The notes under the pieces are model-generated. The model searched no databases. It was not told the DNA's origin and saw nothing but the letters and a program-made list of their open reading frames with translations. Of a DNA stretch of 20,049 nt, positions 5,263-13,103 are shown in pieces. The position numbers were made by a program, and so were the translations under genes. Location: positions 1 to 20,049 of the forward strand of contig DKPN01000056.1 in the NCBI GenBank assembly GCA_002471195.1, read 5' to 3'. Each line of letters opens with the position of its first letter. Position 1 is the stretch's first letter. Origin of the DNA: Bacteroides sp. UBA7333. GTDB taxonomy: Bacteria > Bacteroidota > Bacteroidia > Bacteroidales > Bacteroidaceae.

Positions 5263-6798
5263 ATGATAGAAATAATAGTAACAGCAATTATTTGTTTCGT
5301 CATAGGAGCCACGCTTTCTTTTGTCCTATTTAAATATGGATTAAAAGCAAAATATGACAATATTTTAAAAGAGGCCGAAACAGAAGCTGAGGTAATAAAA
5401 AAGAACAAATTATTAGAGGTAAAAGAGAAGTTTCTCAATAAAAAAGCCGATTTAGAAAAAGAGGTTTCCATACGTAATCAAAAAATTCAACAAGCCGAAA
5501 ACAAGTTGAAACAACGCGAAATGGTATTGGGACAACGCCAAGATGAATTGCAACGTAAAAAAGCCGAAGCTGATGCTGTAAGAAATAACTTAGAGACACA
5601 ACTTGGCATTGTCGAAAAGAAAAAAGATGAACTAGATAAATTGCAACATCAAGAGATTGAAAAACTAGAAGCTATATCAGGTCTTTCGGCCGACGATGCA
5701 AAAGAACGCCTAGTTGAATCACTTAAAGAGGAAGCAAAAACTCAAGCACTATCATACATCAACGACATTGTGGATGATGCTAAATTGACGGCTAGCAAAG
5801 AAGCAAAACGCATCGTGATCCAGTCCATCCAACGCGTAGCTACCGAAACAGCAATCGAAAACTCAGTTACTGTATTCCATATCGAATCGGACGAAATTAA
5901 AGGTCGTATCATTGGTCGTGAAGGTAGAAACATCCGTGCCTTAGAAGCAGCAACAGGTGTTGAAATCGTTGTTGACGATACACCCGAAGCAATCGTTCTT
6001 TCGGCATTCGATCCGGTTCGCCGCGAAATTGCGCGTTTGGCACTTCACCAATTGGTAACCGATGGTCGTATTCATCCTGCTCGTATTGAAGAAGTGGTAT
6101 CTAAAGTACGCAAACAGGTAGAAGAAGAAATTATTGAAACCGGTAAACGTACAACCATCGACTTGGGTATCCATGGTTTGCATCCCGAATTAATTCGCAT
6201 CATTGGTAAAATGAAATATCGTTCGTCGTACGGACAAAACCTTTTGCAGCATGCCCGCGAAACTGCTAACCTTTGTGCTGTAATGGCTTCTGAACTTGGT
6301 TTAAATCCTAAAAAAGCAAAACGTGCCGGTTTACTTCATGATATTGGTAAAGTGCCTGATGAAGAACCAGAATTGCCACATGCTTTATTGGGTATGAAAC
6401 TGGCTGAAAAATATAAAGAAAAACCCGATATTTGCAATGCAATTGGCGCCCACCATGATGAAGTAGAAATGACAAGCTTGCTAGCACCGATTGTACAAGT
6501 TTGCGATGCTATATCAGGAGCTCGTCCTGGGGCACGTAGAGAAATTGTTGAAGCTTACATTAAACGTTTGAACGATCTTGAACAATTAGCCATGTCATAT
6601 CCGGGTGTAACTAAAACTTATGCTATTCAAGCCGGCCGCGAATTGCGCGTAATCGTAGGTGCCGATAAGATTGATGATAAACAAACTGAAAATCTATCGG
6701 GCGAGATTGCTCAAAAAATTCAAGATGAGATGACTTATCCGGGTCAAGTGAAAATTACAGTGATTCGTGAAACACGTGCTGTAAGCTTTGCGAAATAA
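5263..6798 (+). CDS. rny: Ribonuclease Y
   Basis: A 511-residue membrane-anchored endoribonuclease that starts mRNA decay. Domains in order are a transmembrane anchor (residues 1-24), a long charged coiled coil (about 30-150), a KH RNA-binding domain with the GxxG-type motif GRIIGREGRN at 214-223, and an HD domain (about 325-440) with His330, the metal-binding pair His359-Asp360 in GLLHDIGKVPD, and AHHDE further on. Length and order match the family exactly, and all key residues are present. The ATG at 5263 gives the expected N-terminal anchor. No exact -7 element is visible just upstream, so expression may depend on read-through from zapA past the 5185-5240 hairpin or on a weaker promoter (TTGATTTG, 5211-5218, inside that hairpin). 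Confidence 0.96.
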   Translation: MIEIIVTAIICFVIGATLSFVLFKYGLKAKYDNILKEAETEAEVIKKNKLLEVKEKFLNKKADLEKEVSIRNQKIQQAENKLKQREMVLGQRQDELQRKKAEADAVRNNLETQLGIVEKKKDELDKLQHQEIEKLEAISGLSADDAKERLVESLKEEAKTQALSYINDIVDDAKLTASKEAKRIVIQSIQRVATETAIENSVTVFHIESDEIKGRIIGREGRNIRALEAATGVEIVVDDTPEAIVLSAFDPVRREIARLALHQLVTDGRIHPARIEEVVSKVRKQVEEEIIETGKRTTIDLGIHGLHPELIRIIGKMKYRSSYGQNLLQHARETANLCAVMASELGLNPKKAKRAGLLHDIGKVPDEEPELPHALLGMKLAEKYKEKPDICNAIGAHHDEVEMTSLLAPIVQVCDAISGARPGARREIVEAYIKRLNDLEQLAMSYPGVTKTYAIQAGRELRVIVGADKIDDKQTENLSGEIAQKIQDEMTYPGQVKITVIRETRAVSFAK

Positions 6799-6820
6799 AA
6801 GATTATAATCAACCAAACAT

Positions 6821-6851
6821 AAAAGGTGAAATGCATGTTTCACCTTTTTTT
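6821..6851 (+). terminator. Intrinsic terminator of rny
   Basis: AAAAGGTGAAA (6821-6831) pairs perfectly with TTTCACCTTTT (6838-6848) around a 6-base loop, followed by T-rich sequence, 23 bp after the rny stop. Confidence 0.8.
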
Positions 6852-6872
6852 ATTTATAAAACTGTTTTCAAT

Positions 6873-7616
6873 ATGTCATTCGAAATTTGTACAAATTCAG
6901 TTGCAAGTTGTGTAGCTGCTCAAGAAGGTGGAGCAGATCGTGTAGAGTTGTGTGCCGGAATTCCCGAAGGTGGTACTACCCCATCGTATGGTGAGATGGT
7001 GGTTGCAAGAGAATTATTAAAGATCAAACTACATGTTATCATTCGCCCACGTGGTGGCGACTTTTTATATTCGCCAATAGAAATGCAATCAATGATAAAA
7101 GACATTGAACTAGCCAAAAAGGTAGGAGTAGATGGTGTGGTTTTTGGTTGTTTAACACCAACAGGCGATATTGACATGCCCAAAATGAAAGAGTTAATGA
7201 AAGCATCAGAAGGACTTTCGGTAACCTTTCATCGTGCGTTTGATGTTTGCAAAGATCCTAAACTAGCGTTGGAGCAAATTATTGAGTTGGGATGCAACAG
7301 AATTCTAACTTCAGGACAAGCAGGTACGGCCGAAGAAGGTATATCGCTACTGGCAGAACTTCAAGAACAGGCCAATGGAAGAATTCTACTAATGGCAGGA
7401 TGTGGTGTAAATCAAAACAACATTGCCACTATTGCAAAAGAAACCGGAATTACTGAATTTCATTTCTCGGCAAGAGAAAGTATAAAAAGCGATATGGAGT
7501 ATAAAAATGATGCAGTATCAATGGGAGGTGTGGTTCATATTGATGAATACCTACGCAATGAAACAACTCCTAATAAAGTGAAAGATACGATTAGTGCCTA
7601 TCAGCAATCTATTTAA
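6873..7616 (+). CDS. cutC: CutC family protein
   Basis: A 247-residue cytosolic TIM-barrel protein of normal CutC length. Family marks are the N-terminal FEICTNSVASCVAAQEGGAD, RVELCAG, HVIIRPRGGDFLYS, FHRAFDVC and the late EFHFSAR segment. CutC was named for copper homeostasis in E. coli, but its biochemical role is unsettled. ATG 6873 is chosen because an in-frame ATG at 6831 lies inside the rny terminator and would add residues absent from the family. It stands alone between two terminators, so it is probably a single-gene transcript. No exact -7 element is visible in the 20 bp after the rny terminator. Confidence 0.9.
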   Translation: MSFEICTNSVASCVAAQEGGADRVELCAGIPEGGTTPSYGEMVVARELLKIKLHVIIRPRGGDFLYSPIEMQSMIKDIELAKKVGVDGVVFGCLTPTGDIDMPKMKELMKASEGLSVTFHRAFDVCKDPKLALEQIIELGCNRILTSGQAGTAEEGISLLAELQEQANGRILLMAGCGVNQNNIATIAKETGITEFHFSARESIKSDMEYKNDAVSMGGVVHIDEYLRNETTPNKVKDTISAYQQSI

Positions 7617-7635
7617 AATATAAAAATCAAACAGA

Positions 7636-7668
7636 ATAGTCATTTATATATAAATGGCTATTTTTTTA
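7636..7668 (+). terminator. Intrinsic terminator of cutC
   Basis: A long inverted repeat (arms 7636-7649 and 7650-7663, one G-U wobble) ends in a run of T. It begins 20 bp after the cutC stop. Confidence 0.75.
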
Positions 7669-7779
7669 TTCCCATAGGAAAATAGCTGTTAATTCACGAA
7701 AACACTATATATCAACATGTTAAACAAATAAACAGACAAAAAAATCATATTACATCAGTGTTTCTATCGTTAATATATA

Positions 7780-7800
7780 TTATAAAACCATGTTTTATAA
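7780..7800. repeat. Short perfect palindrome upstream of the small ORF promoter
   Basis: TTATAAAAC-CAT-GTTTTATAA has perfect 9-bp arms and a 3-bp spacer, 22 bp upstream of the -7 element at 7822. The position around -45 to -30 suits a regulator-binding site. It is AT-rich, so chance cannot be excluded. Confidence 0.35.
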
Positions 7801-7821
7801 CATATAATCGAAAACTATTCG

Positions 7822-7829
7822 TATCTTTG
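7822..7829 (+). promoter_or_regulatory. -7 promoter element of the small ORF
   Basis: TATCTTTG is an exact consensus match. A transcript would begin near 7833 and carry a 5' leader of about 65 bases before ATG 7898. Confidence 0.6.
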
Positions 7830-7860
7830 CATTGTTAAATAAAGAAAGAATAAACAAACC

Positions 7861-7881
7861 GTTCTTCAAAACGTGGAGAAC
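7861..7881 (+). promoter_or_regulatory. Leader hairpin of the small ORF
   Basis: GTTCTTC pairs with GGAGAAC (one G-U wobble) around the 7-base loop AAAACGT, ending 16 bases before ATG 7898. It could modulate translation or stabilise the short transcript. Confidence 0.4.
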
Positions 7882-7897
7882 AAAAAAAGATGTAATT

Positions 7898-8029
7898 ATG
7901 AAAAAGAATTCAAGCGAAGACATTCTAATGTTGCAATACCGTATTAAACGCTATCAAGCTAAAGGAAATGGGCCTATGTGTCAATCATTAAACGGTAAAC
8001 TTCAAAAATTGCTGTCAACACAGCATTAA
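7898..8029 (+). CDS. 43-residue basic small protein, unrecognised
   Basis: The frame from ATG 7898 encodes a 43-residue protein beginning MKKNSSEDILMLQYRIKRYQ, with no signal peptide or membrane segment, predicted mostly helical and rich in Lys, Arg and Gln. The in-frame TTG upstream at 7832 lies at the expected transcription start and is unlikely to be used. Support for a real gene comes from the surroundings: an exact promoter, a leader hairpin, and a strong terminator 28 bp after the stop, so a transcript of about 260 bases is expected. It could be a small protein, possibly RNA- or ribosome-binding given its charge, or a small RNA that also encodes a peptide. I do not recognise a family. 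Confidence 0.6.
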   Translation: MKKNSSEDILMLQYRIKRYQAKGNGPMCQSLNGKLQKLLSTQH

Positions 8030-8056
8030 TTATTAAAAAAATGATCCTTATATAAA

Positions 8057-8095
8057 GAGGCTGTCTATTGATTTAGACAGCCTCATTTATTTTTA
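8057..8095. terminator. Intrinsic terminator, shared by convergent genes
   Basis: GAGGCTGTCTA (8057-8067) and TAGACAGCCTC (8074-8084) form a perfect 11-bp stem with a 6-base loop, followed by T-rich sequence on the plus strand and a weaker T-rich stretch on the minus strand. It serves the small ORF and, 28 bp past its stop, the PNGase F-like gene. Confidence 0.85.
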
Positions 8096-8111
8096 TCTCA
8101 TCGGCAAATAA

Positions 8112-9353
8112 TTATTCTTCCCAAACTAAATATGCTGATACTAGCCAAAAGTTAGACTCTTTCTCAGCAAAGGATTGCGCTTCAGGTATCGAAATCGTTA
8201 GCTTATGTTTTGTTTTGGAATCGAGGTTTCCTAATGCAACTTCAACAGGCTCAACGTATGAACCCGGACACCAATTAGAACGAGATAAATCGGATGAAGC
8301 AATAGGTTCTTCAATTTCTTTCTCGGTATAACCATTCTCGCCAATATAGGATGTAACTCTTTTTGATAACCACACTCCGGTTGCCGGATTGAATCTACGG
8401 AACGAAGCACAATCGTCTCTCCATGGAATGAAATCGATAACTACATTATTGTCAATAGAGACGATATTTTGTTTTTGCACAAACTCATCCCCTTTGCTAT
8501 GACCACCATGTCCCGTAGTAATGTAACGCAAGCGTACGTTTTTGGCATTTTCGGGAACATCAAAATCAACCTCTAAATCGCGGCGCGAGAATATATCAGG
8601 ATAGCCTTGTCTGAAGTATGGCATTGTATTGATAAGAGGTTTAACATGAGTCATCGTTCTATTGTCACACCCTATTTTACTTTCATCTAGAATGATTTCG
8701 GCACTCACCACATAACCCTCTGCTGTCCATGTATCGATATATATACCAATATAAGCCTCATCTTCGAGCATTGAATACAATGGAGTAATATCCTCTATCC
8801 ATTCTACATTTTGTTCCCATTTTGGTATATATACAGGTTTACGTTTACTCGAAAGAGGATCATCATTCTTACTATAATAACCTACTCCAAAAGGAGTCAT
8901 AAATCGCATTAACTCAACCGTTGGAATGTAATGCCCCCCGCTTACTATTCCCGATAATTTTTCATATTTCGATGCATCTATCATCGGATAATCAGCATCT
9001 CCCTGTGCCACACTCACCATGTTAATATCCGATTTGGGTATAACAAAACATGAACCGGTTTTATCCCAACGATCGCCATTCGAAGCCAAAGTGATTTTTA
9101 ATTTTGCATTAAGATTACGCTTATAGTTGGGAAGGTCTATTTTTTTTAAAATGATCCTACCATTTGCAATTCGTTCAACACCCTGACCGTCTTTGGGTGA
9201 ATAATCGCCATATTGATTGGGAAGAAATTGAATCAAAGTAGAATCAAAAACAACTACATTCGTATCTCCCAAAATTGGCACATGTCTATGTTTCACTGCC
9301 CACGACAATAAATTAAAACATAATAACACGGCAATAAAATACACTCTTCTCAT
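8112..9353 (-). CDS. Secreted PNGase F-like peptide-N-glycosidase
   Basis: A 413-residue protein with a signal peptide (MRRVYFIAVLLCFNLLSWA). PNGase F hydrolyses the amide bond between asparagine and the first GlcNAc of N-glycans, releasing whole glycans. Both jelly-roll domains are recognisable. Compared with Elizabethkingia PNGase F as I remember it, the catalytic Asp60 (EWDRYAN) maps to Asp97 in DRWDKTG, and Glu206 (AEW) maps to Glu290 in GDEFVQ. Glu118 (TETW) is replaced by Asp207 in IDTW, a conservative change. The C-terminal block FIPWRDDC...SDLSRSNWCPG is typical. ATG 9353 puts the signal peptide at the start and leaves 10 bp after the upstream stop; an ATG at 9383 would overlap that gene. 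It is the second gene of an operon with a CBM9/GHL10-like protein. Confidence 0.9.
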   Translation of the reverse strand: MRRVYFIAVLLCFNLLSWAVKHRHVPILGDTNVVVFDSTLIQFLPNQYGDYSPKDGQGVERIANGRIILKKIDLPNYKRNLNAKLKITLASNGDRWDKTGSCFVIPKSDINMVSVAQGDADYPMIDASKYEKLSGIVSGGHYIPTVELMRFMTPFGVGYYSKNDDPLSSKRKPVYIPKWEQNVEWIEDITPLYSMLEDEAYIGIYIDTWTAEGYVVSAEIILDESKIGCDNRTMTHVKPLINTMPYFRQGYPDIFSRRDLEVDFDVPENAKNVRLRYITTGHGGHSKGDEFVQKQNIVSIDNNVVIDFIPWRDDCASFRRFNPATGVWLSKRVTSYIGENGYTEKEIEEPIASSDLSRSNWCPGSYVEPVEVALGNLDSKTKHKLTISIPEAQSFAEKESNFWLVSAYLVWEE

Positions 9354-9363
9354 ATTCAACAAA

Positions 9364-11409
9364 TTATTTTTTAAATGTGACATATCCTTTATCGTCTAAA
9401 TATTTTTTTAATCTTATTAAATACTCTTCGGATGGTCCGTCAAAAAATGATACACCCGAAGCTCCATTATTGTAAGCCTCATCCAACGCCTCTTCAAAAC
9501 AGTCTTTGATATCCGTAAACATCAATCCAGCATATATATCGGCTCTTCCATTTATTGTTTGTACGCTCTCTTTTACCGATCGTCCAATCCACTGAGGGCC
9601 TTCATAATAAAAACCATTGTAAATCATAGGGAAGTAAGCATCGATGCTCCAGTTTCCCCAATCTTGACGTACCATATTACGAGCCATAGTTGGGCCCGGG
9701 AATACAGCTCCCGAGATAAACTTATCTTCCTTCTTCAGGGTTTGTGTGATTTTGTTTACAACATTGGTTACAGCATCATATCTGAAATTCAACCATGACT
9801 GACTTTGCATCGGAAACTCAATATCAAGTGGATTTATTCCTGTTTGAGCTTTGAATTTCTCTTGGCAAACATCACAATAGCAATAATCATATTCGGGCAA
9901 TTCACGAGTTTGCTCTATACCATAATTCTTCCATAAACTAACGGGCAAAACAACATCAGGAAAACGAACATAATCAAGGTGTACGCCATCCACATAAGGA
10001 AGATTAGATTCTTTTAAATAATCGGAGGCCAAATACTCAGCAACTCCTTCTCGGCTAGGACAAAGAAACCTGTAATAATCAACATAAGCCGGTTTATCAA
10101 ACGATGATTCACCTTTACGGTTAACGGCAAACCACTCGGGATGAGTATCCATTACTTCGCGTCTGTTTAAAGTCCATTTCCAATAATGCGCTTCTAGACC
10201 AGCTTCATGACAAAGTTTATAATGTTTTTCACTATAGCCTTCGAATAATACACCCGATATGCCGCACTGCTTCAACAATTGAAACCATTGCTGATACTCT
10301 TCATCTGTTTTATTGCTATTGATACGTGTCCAAACCCAATTCTTAACTACACGCGGAGATAGTTTATCAACACTAAAACGCCCATCATTATTTACAGTGT
10401 ATTGAACACCATCACTAGGAAGCGAAACCGTGAGGATGAATGAATGAGAAGTAGCTTCTACGCTTAGTTGAGCATCTTTAGGGAGTTTTTGTAATTCGGA
10501 TGAATCGAAATGAAAATCATTTATAGAGCGGAGATAGTTTTTCTTTTTAGAGTAATTCTCGTATTGTGCATAAAACATTGTCCAAAGCAATCGATATGCA
10601 TCCATATTGTAGGGATATACAAAAGTTTCATCGACACTACCTACTGTATAAGAGGATAAATAGACAAATCCCCATCTTTCGGGCATATGTATATCAATCT
10701 TACCAGTAGGAGCCCACACCCAGTTTTCTTCATGTTCTTTCTTTAGCCACTGCACTCTTGAGAAGTTCATTCGGATATACTTATTCGCTTTCAATGGTTT
10801 TTCAAAACCCATTGTTATGGCTTTTTGTGGAATTGCCATTTCAACTATCCAATCTTTGTCATTATCGGATGATTTATTTAAAGAGCCATTAATACCAACA
10901 GCGAGCTTCAGTCCCGGACAATCCCATTGCATCATAAAATGTCCACCCGATCGATAAGGTTTATCCATGATCAAATCCATAATGGTTCCATAAGCATTAT
11001 TTTCTATTTCAAAATAATTTAAGCCATCACCATCGGGATCGATAAATACTTCAAAATCGTTATTATGATATATGATGGTATCTCGTTGTTTTAAAGTAGC
11101 TATAATATCTTTTTCATCGAGCACAGCGCTAATGTAGAGATATTGGTCGTCCCACAACATTTTTGCAGTAGTCGACATGATGGGTATAGGAAAACCATCG
11201 CCACTGATATCGACAAAAGGATTTGTAGAAGGGGCTTTCAACCAGTCTTTTTCATTTAACTTACCATCAATCTTAATCTTATCGCTAGTGCGGTAACATA
11301 CATAGCCGGGAGGTGTAGTTAATCTTGCTTCGAATTTCTGGGTTAAGTTTTGTCCGTGAACAAATAAGACGATAAAAAATAGTGTTGTAAATAAAAATGC
11401 TTTTCTCAT
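9364..11409 (-). CDS. Secreted CBM9-like plus GHL10-type glycoside hydrolase-like protein
   Basis: A 681-residue protein with a type I signal peptide (residues 1-19, cleaving near VHG-QN). Residues 43-250 form a CBM9-like beta-sandwich with the typical IDGKLNEKDW, DDQYLYISAVLDE and DFEVFIDPDGDGLNYFEIE segments. Residues 355-660 form a TIM-barrel of the GHL10/DUF187-related kind, marked by PYVDGVHLDYVRFPD at 471-485 and by a Cys-rich CYCDVC (510-515) frequent in this group. The Asp residues of DGVHLDY are the likely active-site acids. The substrate cannot be deduced. The operon partner is a PNGase F-like amidase, so glycoprotein glycans are a reasonable guess. It lies 10 bp before that gene's start. 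A possible -7 element is at 11488-11495. Confidence 0.85.
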   Translation of the reverse strand: MRKAFLFTTLFFIVLFVHGQNLTQKFEARLTTPPGYVCYRTSDKIKIDGKLNEKDWLKAPSTNPFVDISGDGFPIPIMSTTAKMLWDDQYLYISAVLDEKDIIATLKQRDTIIYHNNDFEVFIDPDGDGLNYFEIENNAYGTIMDLIMDKPYRSGGHFMMQWDCPGLKLAVGINGSLNKSSDNDKDWIVEMAIPQKAITMGFEKPLKANKYIRMNFSRVQWLKKEHEENWVWAPTGKIDIHMPERWGFVYLSSYTVGSVDETFVYPYNMDAYRLLWTMFYAQYENYSKKKNYLRSINDFHFDSSELQKLPKDAQLSVEATSHSFILTVSLPSDGVQYTVNNDGRFSVDKLSPRVVKNWVWTRINSNKTDEEYQQWFQLLKQCGISGVLFEGYSEKHYKLCHEAGLEAHYWKWTLNRREVMDTHPEWFAVNRKGESSFDKPAYVDYYRFLCPSREGVAEYLASDYLKESNLPYVDGVHLDYVRFPDVVLPVSLWKNYGIEQTRELPEYDYCYCDVCQEKFKAQTGINPLDIEFPMQSQSWLNFRYDAVTNVVNKITQTLKKEDKFISGAVFPGPTMARNMVRQDWGNWSIDAYFPMIYNGFYYEGPQWIGRSVKESVQTINGRADIYAGLMFTDIKDCFEEALDEAYNNGASGVSFFDGPSEEYLIRLKKYLDDKGYVTFKK

Positions 11410-11487
11410 TATATTATATTTTTTCAGTATATGCTCGCAAAGTATTATTTGTAGAAGAATCGTCGTCTATAAAGTAATATCACAATA

Positions 11488-11495
11488 CAAAAATA
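11488..11495 (-). promoter_or_regulatory. -7 promoter element of the glycosidase/PNGase F operon
   Basis: TATTTTTG on the minus strand matches the consensus, 78 bp before ATG 11409. The transcript would have a leader of about 70 bases. The rest of the 204-bp spacer to the LysR gene shows no clear terminator. Confidence 0.45.
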
Positions 11496-11613
11496 TAATA
11501 TAATTGTCCAATCGATTACTTAAAAAAGATAATTTCACCAATCATAGCATAGGAAAACATTTAATCTCAACATCCCATAAGTTTATAATCAATGAACTCG
11601 AAATACCATATAG

Positions 11614-12519
11614 TTATTTGAGCCAATCATGAATACGTTCGCGAATGGCATTCGATTCACTTAATAGGCGAATAAATTCTTGTGCAGAATGTTTACGATA
11701 ACTATTTTTAAGTACGTGTACACATCCTTCCATTTCATTTCCGGGTACATCTAATTGTATAGCTACCACATGCTGCTCATTATGAATAGTAGCCTCAGAA
11801 AGTATCGTTACTAAATTGCTTTGTTGTATCAATTTTAATAAAATATTTACCTCATTCAATTCAATTCTTACATTCAAATTGCCCATATATTTCGATAGTA
11901 ATTTATCAAAAGCATTTCTTGCCTGCAAGCCTTTTGAAGGCAAAGCCAAATCATATTTAGCCAGTTCGGACAGACTAATTTTATCTTTCTGTGCCAACGG
12001 ATGGTTTTTGTGAACAATGACAGATAAATGATTATCGAAAAGAATATGTGATTCGATTTCATTGTAATGCTTCGTTGGTTTAAATGCCAGTACAAAATCA
12101 ACTTGTCTACGCTCTAACATCTCCATTAAATCTGCCATGGGTTTATAATATATATTTAACTTCACATGGGGATAGCGTTTCATAAAGGTGAGTAGTGTTT
12201 CTGTTAAAATGGGACTAAATGTATATGTTACCCCAATGTTTAACATACCGGTGAGCAATTGTTGCAAGTCATGAACACGATCAAAACAAGTTTCAGCTGC
12301 ATGCAAAGTTTCTAAAGCATAAGGTAATAACTCTTCGCCTACTTCAGTCAAATTAACTTCATGACTATTCCGATGAAATAATCTTGCATTGATTTCTTGT
12401 TCTAACTGGCGTATTTGTTGAGACAATGTGCTTTGTGTTACAAACAATGCTTTTGCTGCTTCTGAGAAATTCAACGTTTCGGCCGCTTTTACAAAATATC
12501 TGAGTTGTCTGAGTTCCAT
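11614..12519 (-). CDS. LysR-family transcriptional regulator
   Basis: A 301-residue regulator of standard LysR length. Residues 1-60 are the winged helix-turn-helix (MELRQLRYFVKAAETLNFSE, then AAKALFVTQSTLSQQIRQLE, then INARLFHR); residues 90-295 are the effector-binding domain (GMLNIGVTYTFSPIL onward). The N-terminus closely resembles the CynR/OxyR-like branch, but the effector is unknown. ATG 12519 is the family-typical start; an upstream ATG at 12556-12558 overlaps the -7 element and is excluded, and ATG 12543 is a less likely alternative. Neighbours on the same strand are the exporter operon upstream and the glycosidase/PNGase F operon 204 bp downstream; either could be its target. Confidence 0.9.
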   Translation of the reverse strand: MELRQLRYFVKAAETLNFSEAAKALFVTQSTLSQQIRQLEQEINARLFHRNSHEVNLTEVGEELLPYALETLHAAETCFDRVHDLQQLLTGMLNIGVTYTFSPILTETLLTFMKRYPHVKLNIYYKPMADLMEMLERRQVDFVLAFKPTKHYNEIESHILFDNHLSVIVHKNHPLAQKDKISLSELAKYDLALPSKGLQARNAFDKLLSKYMGNLNVRIELNEVNILLKLIQQSNLVTILSEATIHNEQHVVAIQLDVPGNEMEGCVHVLKNSYRKHSAQEFIRLLSESNAIRERIHDWLK

Positions 12520-12544
12520 TTGTATTCTATTTTTCTTCGTCATA

Positions 12545-12572
12545 TTTAATCTATACAAAAATATAGATTAAA
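12545..12572. promoter_or_regulatory. Long dyad covering the lysR promoter
   Basis: TTTAATCTATA (12545-12555) and TATAGATTAAA (12562-12572) are perfect 11-bp arms around the 6-base centre CAAAAA. The -7 element TATTTTTG of the LysR gene (minus strand, 12556-12563) occupies the centre. LysR proteins bind dyads of the T-N11-A type and usually repress themselves, so this is a strong candidate autoregulatory operator. No T-run follows on the minus strand, so it is not a terminator of the exporter operon. Confidence 0.6.
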
Positions 12573-12604
12573 AGTTCGACTATTGCTCCATTAATAATAT
12601 TCTA

Positions 12605-13087
12605 TTAACGTGTGGCTTGAAATGATGTGTTTTTGAACAAAAAAATAGGAATCGTAGCTCCGATAACCATACCTAATATTATAAACAAACAAGTTAATCC
12701 ATTATATGACAATAAGTAAAAATAATGATTGAATGCCTCTTCTTTACTATGATAAAGGCACAATAATAGCGCTTCAATGGTATGATAAGCATAAATACCG
12801 GGTATCATAGGCAATAATGCAGGAAAAAAACAAGTCTCGGCAGGACATTTTGCATGAGAAGCCAAGTAAACCGCCATCAATCCGATAACAAATGCAGCGA
12901 TGAAGCTAGCCAATATTATATGTATCTGGCATATACTATTATTCATTAATAGGTATCGTAAAGCATGTCCTACGGCCGCTATTATTGCACAATACAAATA
13001 GGCCCGTTTAGGAGGATTGCTGATACTGGCAAATCCTATGGCAGCTATTGCTGCAAATATTCCATCTTGTAATAATGCTATTATCAT
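12605..13087 (-). CDS. Threonine/serine exporter, small subunit (ThrE_2 type)
   Basis: A 160-residue inner-membrane protein with about five hydrophobic helices and the characteristic PALLPMIPGIYAYHTIE segment (about residues 89-105), typical of the C-terminal ThrE_2/DUF3815 half of ThrE. In Corynebacterium ThrE both halves are one chain exporting threonine and serine by proton antiport; many Bacteroidota encode them as two genes. It follows the large subunit by 16 bp in the same operon, supporting a two-chain transporter. Substrate assignment is by family only. Confidence 0.85.
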   Translation of the reverse strand: MIIALLQDGIFAAIAAIGFASISNPPKRAYLYCAIIAAVGHALRYLLMNNSICQIHIILASFIAAFVIGLMAVYLASHAKCPAETCFFPALLPMIPGIYAYHTIEALLLCLYHSKEEAFNHYFYLLSYNGLTCLFIILGMVIGATIPIFLFKNTSFQATR

Positions 13088-13103
13088 AAGTTGATCGTTG
13101 TTT

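Noticed and set aside
6831..6872. Upstream in-frame ATG for cutC
   Set aside because: It lies inside the loop side of the rny terminator and adds residues absent from the family.
12545..12572. Dyad read as a terminator of the exporter operon
   Set aside because: No T-run follows on the minus strand, and the lysR -7 element occupies its centre; an operator is the better reading.
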